Assembly (NCBI GenBank): GCA_026987255.1
Contig: JALSNA010000239.1
Location: 1-11,972 of the forward strand
DNA length: 11,972 nucleotides
Source of the DNA: Hyphomicrobiales bacterium
GTDB lineage: Bacteria; Pseudomonadota; Alphaproteobacteria; Rhizobiales; Aestuariivirgaceae
Direction of reading: 5' to 3'
Shown: positions 8,538 through 11,972 of the stretch, piece by piece
Layout: every line of letters starts with the position of its first letter
How positions within the stretch are numbered: the first letter of the stretch is position 1
Notes under the pieces: generated by a model
Databases searched by the model: none
What the model saw: only the letters and a program-made list of their open reading frames with translations
What the model was told of the DNA's origin: nothing
Made by a program: the position numbers and the translations under genes

Positions 8538-8608
8538 AAAAAAAAAGGCCCACTCCCCCTCCCAACTGCCTTGCGTATCATCTGGGCGGTTGGGAGGGGG
8601 CGTGGGCC
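8538..8608 (-). terminator. Hairpin 4 of the array, likely main terminator of the phosphatase gene
   Basis: Arms 8547-8570 and 8585-8608 pair over 24 nt around the same 14-nt loop as hairpin 2, with one G-T opposition and one mismatch. Nine As at 8538-8546 make a U9 tail in the minus-strand transcript. It is the first full unit met by RNA polymerase leaving the phosphatase gene, starting about 94 nt past its stop. Confidence 0.8.
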
Positions 8609-8646
8609 GGAGCGATGCACTTCCGTGCAAAAATGCCCTAGCGCGC

Positions 8647-8669
8647 GTGCGCAAGCCCCTTTTGCGCAC
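8647..8669. other. Inverted repeat next to the right direct repeat
   Basis: GTGCGCAA (8647-8654) and TTGCGCAC (8662-8669) form a perfect 8-bp stem with a 7-nt loop. No T-run directly follows on either strand, so it is not a standard intrinsic terminator. It overlaps the right flanking direct repeat. Confidence 0.6.
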
Positions 8670-8681
8670 CCGGACAAAAAA
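8661..8681 (+). repeat. Right copy of 21-bp direct repeat flanking the array
   Basis: TTTGCGCACCCGGAC followed by AAAAAA, one base different from 8211-8231. It ends 20 bp before the phosphatase stop codon. The two copies are 450 bp apart and bracket all hairpin units. Confidence 0.85.
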
Positions 8682-8701
8682 GCCAAAATCTCCATTTGCC
8701 A

Positions 8702-9205
8702 TCATTCCCAGACGAACATCTCGCCGAGAAAGGCCTCCTGCCCGCGGCCTATGGCGGCGATGGCGGCAATCATGCGCCCGCCGCGCTCCAGCGTCCTGTC
8801 GGCCAGCTCCACCAGCAGGGGATTTGGAGTTGCAAAAGGGGCCACGGTGCGCAAGGTGTGCGCCAGCTCCATTTCGTCGCACTGTGGCTCGAGAGCGCAG
8901 CGGACGATGAAGGCCGCCGCCGGAGAGCGCGAAATGCCCGCCCAGCAATGGATCACCAGGGGGCCGGAGCCATCCGCCCGCCAGGCATGAGCGAAATCCA
9001 CCAGGGCGCGAACGTCATCCTCCGATGCCGGGATGAAGCCCGCCTTGGGCCGCGCCAGATCGTGAAAGGACAGTTTCAGCCGCCGCTCCGCGGGGATGTC
9101 CAGATCAGGGTGAGGCATCTGGGGCGACAGCAGACCGCACACATGGGCACCGCGGTGCTTATCCAGCACCTTGCCCAGATCCTCCAGCGGCGTGATGATC
9201 AGCAT
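8702..9205 (-). CDS. Cysteine-based protein tyrosine phosphatase family protein (COG5350-like)
   Basis: A 167-residue cytoplasmic protein with no signal peptide or membrane segment. The P-loop IHCWAGISRSP gives the Cys87-x5-Arg93 signature with Ser94, the diagnostic active site of cysteine phosphatases. Asp49 in LSFHDLA, about 38 residues before the Cys, is the likely general acid. The C-terminal stretch PNPLLVELADRTLERGGRM is what I recall from the predicted tyrosine phosphatases of alphaproteobacteria (COG5350). The substrate is unknown; phosphotyrosine protein, a phosphosugar or a phospholipid are all possible. The ATG at 9205 is supported by GGAG eight bases upstream. The gene is convergent with addA and follows groEL on the same strand, but the groEL terminator and a 194-bp gap suggest its own promoter. 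I found no convincing promoter hexamers. Confidence 0.87.
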   Translation of the reverse strand: MLIITPLEDLGKVLDKHRGAHVCGLLSPQMPHPDLDIPAERRLKLSFHDLARPKAGFIPASEDDVRALVDFAHAWRADGSGPLVIHCWAGISRSPAAAFIVRCALEPQCDEMELAHTLRTVAPFATPNPLLVELADRTLERGGRMIAAIAAIGRGQEAFLGEMFVWE

Positions 9206-9234
9206 GTCCGGTTCTCCATGGCGGCCATGATGGA

Positions 9235-9260
9235 CTCAAGGCGGCGCCCTTGTCCTTGAG
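9235..9260. other. Inverted repeat in the phosphatase leader
   Basis: CTCAAGG (9235-9241) and CCTTGAG (9254-9260) form a perfect 7-bp inverted repeat with a 12-nt centre, 30-55 bp upstream of the phosphatase start. It could be an operator or a leader hairpin. The rest of the 194-bp gap (9206-9399) shows a single echo of the array stem, CCCCCTCCCAACC at 9306-9318, and nothing else I can support. Confidence 0.4.
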
Positions 9261-9399
9261 CAATATCATATGGAGGTCTTGAAAAAACGCTTGCGCGTCC
9301 ATCCTCCCCCTCCCAACCACCCCGATCATGGGACGCCACGGGCAGTCGGCAGGGGGTGAGGTTGATTTTCGGACAGTTGACAGAGATATCCATATGACG

Positions 9400-9432
9400 A
9401 AAAAAGCCGCCCCGGGTTTCCCCGGAACGGCT
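9400..9432 (-). terminator. Intrinsic terminator of groESL
   Basis: On the minus strand AGCCGTTCCGGG, a GAAA tetraloop and CCCGGGGCGGCT form a 12-bp stem with two G-U pairs, followed directly by T6 (complement of A6 at 9400-9405). It starts 27 nt after the groEL stop. Confidence 0.92.
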
Positions 9433-9459
9433 GTTTTCGTGGTCTGGGACGAACTGGCC

Positions 9460-11112
<1,653 letters not shown>

Positions 11113-11164
11113 TTACCTCTTCGTATTGATGAATTGCCTGTTGTTGATGCCGCGGGAGGCGGGC

Positions 11165-11452
11165 TTATTCGATGATGCCCAGGATGTCCGATTCCTTCAT
11201 GATGAGCAGCTCTTCGCCGTCCAGCGTCACCTCGGAGCCGGACCACTTGCCAAAGAGCACCTTGTCGCCCACCTTCACATCCAGCGGCACGAGCTTGCCG
11301 GTTTCGTCCCGCGCGCCGGGGCCGGTGGCCAGGATCTCGCCCTGCTGGGGCTTTTCCTTGGCGGTATCGGGGATGATGATGCCGCCCGCCGTCTTGTTCT
11401 CCTCCTCGATGCGGCGCACGAGAACGCGATCATGCAAGGGACGAAATGTCAT
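11165..11452 (-). CDS. groES: 10 kDa co-chaperonin GroES
   Basis: A 95-residue co-chaperonin of normal length that caps the GroEL cylinder as a heptamer. The start [11 protein letters not shown] is diagnostic, and the mobile loop that contacts GroEL ([19 protein letters not shown]) is intact. [15 protein letters not shown] and the final ESDILGIIE complete the beta-barrel. The ATG at 11452 follows a strong GAGGAG eight bases upstream. First gene of the operon, with a leader of roughly 120 nt that holds the CIRCE operator and two inverted repeats. Confidence 0.99.
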   Translation of the reverse strand: MTFRPLHDRVLVRRIEEENKTAGGIIIPDTAKEKPQQGEILATGPGARDETGKLVPLDVKVGDKVLFGKWSGSEVTLDGEELLIMKESDILGIIE

Positions 11453-11482
11453 GCCTTTATCTCCTCAAACTGTGTTCAACCC

Positions 11483-11500
11483 TCCGCGCCCAGGCGCGGA
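11483..11500. other. Perfect inverted repeat in the groES leader (gene-proximal)
   Basis: TCCGCGCC (11483-11490), CA, GGCGCGGA (11493-11500): an 8-bp palindrome with a 2-nt centre, about 30 bp upstream of the groES start. In RNA it would form a GC-only-based short hairpin just upstream of the Shine-Dalgarno region, leaving GAGGAG unpaired. Confidence 0.6.
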
Positions 11501-11518
11501 TTGCCGTGCAATGGAACG

Positions 11519-11534
11519 GGCCGGACATCCGGCC
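11519..11534. other. Perfect inverted repeat in the groES leader (CIRCE-proximal)
   Basis: GGCCGGA (11519-11525), CA, TCCGGCC (11528-11534): a 7-bp palindrome with the same CA centre as the neighbouring repeat, lying 9 bp downstream of the CIRCE element in the direction of transcription. Confidence 0.6.
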
Positions 11535-11542
11535 ACGCATTG

Positions 11543-11569
11543 TTAGCACTCTCCGAAGGCGAGTGCCAA
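11543..11569 (-). promoter_or_regulatory. CIRCE operator (HrcA binding site)
   Basis: TTAGCACTC, nine bases, GAGTGCCAA. It matches the CIRCE consensus (TTAGCACTC-N9-GAGTGCTAA) with one substitution; read on the groES strand it begins TTGGCACTC. It covers roughly +5 to +31 of the predicted transcript, so HrcA bound here would block groESL transcription at normal temperature. No hrcA gene is in the window. Confidence 0.95.
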
Positions 11570-11580
11570 CGGCTGGGCAG

Positions 11581-11609
11581 GAAATAGGCACACCCGCGCC
11601 CCCGGTCAA
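11581..11609 (-). promoter_or_regulatory. groESL promoter, sigma-70 and sigma-32-like elements overlapping
   Basis: On the minus strand the -35 region reads CTTGACC (TTGACC at 11609-11604) and the -10 region CCTATTTC (TATTTC at 11586-11581), with a 17-bp spacer. TTGACC/TATTTC is an acceptable housekeeping promoter. CTTG with CCTATTT also fits the alphaproteobacterial RpoH pattern (CTTG, then CYTATNT). The predicted start near 11574 places CIRCE directly downstream. Dual control by HrcA repression and RpoH activation is inferred. Confidence 0.8.
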
Positions 11610-11618
11610 GAGCCGGTG

Positions 11619-11635
11619 GGCAAAATTTTTTGCTT
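11619..11635 (-). promoter_or_regulatory. A/T-rich UP-like tract upstream of the groESL promoter
   Basis: GCAAAAAATTTTGC on the minus strand is a sharp A/T island in very GC-rich surroundings, at about -45 to -60 from the predicted start. This is where the RNA polymerase alpha C-terminal domain binds UP elements. It is also a small inverted repeat (GCAAAA/TTTTGC). Confidence 0.5.
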
Positions 11636-11694
11636 TTCGTTAGGGCGTAGACCCATAAACCACGCACCGCCGGGGCGGCCGGGCAGGAGCAGTG

Positions 11695-11972
11695 TCATTG
11701 CACCACGCTGAACGGCAGCGAAAAGGTGGACGTCTGACCCTTGATCAGATCGTGCACCGGCACCACCAGCGCATAGTCCCCGGCCGGGGCTCCGGTGAGG
11801 GTAATGCTCAGGGTAATGAAGAACTCGTGGAACCTGCGCCGCGATGTGAGCCGGAACTTGCCGAAGCCCTTCTTGTCCACCACCACCGTGCCGTTTTTCT
11901 TCTTCACCATCAGGTCGGTGACCATCTGGATGGTGAAGATGCCCTTCTTCACCTCCTTCATGCCGAACCCCT
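11695..11972 (-). CDS. Unrecognised beta-rich protein, C-terminal part only
   Basis: The frame is open to the right edge of the window, so the beginning is missing. The Met at 11961 is preceded in frame by Gly-Phe-Gly and is probably internal. About 92 residues are visible: GFGMKEVKKGIFTIQMVTDL, a lysine-rich VKKKNGTVVVDKKG turn, then alternating strands FFITLSITLTG, GDYALVVPVHDL and STFSLPFSVVQ at the end. The strand pattern and the APAGDYALVVPVHD turn resemble the last strands of an immunoglobulin-like or beta-sandwich domain found at the C-terminus of exported proteins, but I do not recognise the family. No transmembrane segment is visible in this part. It lies upstream of groES on the same strand, separated by 242 bp, with no convincing terminator behind it. 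Confidence 0.72.
   Translation of the reverse strand, partial: GFGMKEVKKGIFTIQMVTDLMVKKKNGTVVVDKKGFGKFRLTSRRRFHEFFITLSITLTGAPAGDYALVVPVHDLIKGQTSTFSLPFSVVQ

Larger units (their letters stand above)
8211..8681. repeat. Tandem array of ~90-bp hairpin units between convergent genes
   Basis: This non-coding stretch fills the gap between addA and the phosphatase gene. Left arms of the large hairpins begin at 8235, 8326, 8416 and 8547, giving spacings of 91, 90 and 131 bp. The last equals 90 plus a 41-bp partial copy. Each unit runs: A-tract, 24-nt left arm starting GGCCC, loop of about 14 nt, 24-nt right arm ending GGGCC, linker GGCGCGAYG, and a mini-hairpin GCAC-TTCC-GTGC, then the next A-tract. 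The loops of the second and last full units are the same 14 nt. The first unit is the most diverged. Plus- and minus-strand reading frames across it stay open only because of base composition and repeat the same phrases; I do not consider them genes. Whether the unit is dispersed elsewhere in the genome is unknown. Confidence 0.93.

Noticed and set aside
8211..8681. CRISPR array
   Set aside because: The repeating unit is about 90 bp and almost wholly repeated, with no unique spacers of uniform length and no cas genes nearby.
8211..8681. Insertion sequence or miniature transposon
   Set aside because: No transposase and no long terminal inverted repeats at the borders. The flanking 21-bp direct repeats are longer than usual target-site duplications and blend into the array's own A-tracts.
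8212..8910. Plus-strand open frames through the hairpin array with repeated phrases (a repeat protein?)
   Set aside because: All frames stay open on both strands because of the GC-rich repeats, there is no supported start, and the frame continues antisense into the phosphatase gene. Hairpin structure explains the sequence better than coding.
9199..9393. Small minus-strand open frame (64 codons) upstream of the phosphatase
   Set aside because: It overlaps the phosphatase start in another frame, has no convincing ribosome binding site and no recognisable sequence character.
9374..9396. TTGACA on the plus strand (9377-9382) as a promoter
   Set aside because: The only -10-like hexamer follows after about 10 bp, there is no suitable hexamer at 16-18 bp, and no plus-strand gene follows.
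11641..11694. Terminator after the right-edge gene
   Set aside because: The only hairpin, CCGCC-CC-GGCGG on the minus strand, is short and followed by GTGCGTGG, not a T-run.

Overview
The window looks like a piece of a GC-rich alphaproteobacterial chromosome. The evidence is the alphaproteobacterial form of AddB/AddA (AddB without a Walker A motif or iron-sulfur cysteines), the order amgK-murU-addB-addA that I recall as typical of alphaproteobacteria, and a groESL operon with a CIRCE operator whose half-site is TTGGCACTC. I cannot name a genus. Most of the window is conserved housekeeping content, not a mobile or defence island.

Left part (1-8190, + strand): a tightly packed operon. A 5'-truncated AmgK-type sugar kinase is followed by MurU, AddB and AddA. 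Every junction is a 4-base ATGA start/stop overlap, so translation is probably coupled. AmgK and MurU together turn recycled N-acetylmuramate into UDP-MurNAc, bypassing de novo (fosfomycin-sensitive) synthesis. AddA and AddB form the two-nuclease helicase-nuclease that resects double-strand breaks for RecA. The operon therefore joins wall recycling with DNA repair.

Middle (8191-9459): addA converges with a minus-strand gene for a small cysteine-based protein tyrosine phosphatase (8702-9205). Between them lies about 470 bp of non-coding DNA made of a tandem array with a period near 90 bp. It carries four large GC-rich hairpins, each with a U-tract in the minus-strand transcript, and a 41-bp partial copy. 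A near-identical 21-bp direct repeat borders the array on both sides. This array is the least ordinary element of the window.

Right part (9400-11972, - strand): groES-groEL in one operon, read leftwards. It has a CIRCE operator just downstream of an overlapping sigma-32/sigma-70-like promoter, an A/T-rich UP-like tract, two short inverted repeats in the leader, and an intrinsic terminator after groEL. At the right edge is the C-terminal end of an unrecognised beta-rich protein, also on the minus strand.
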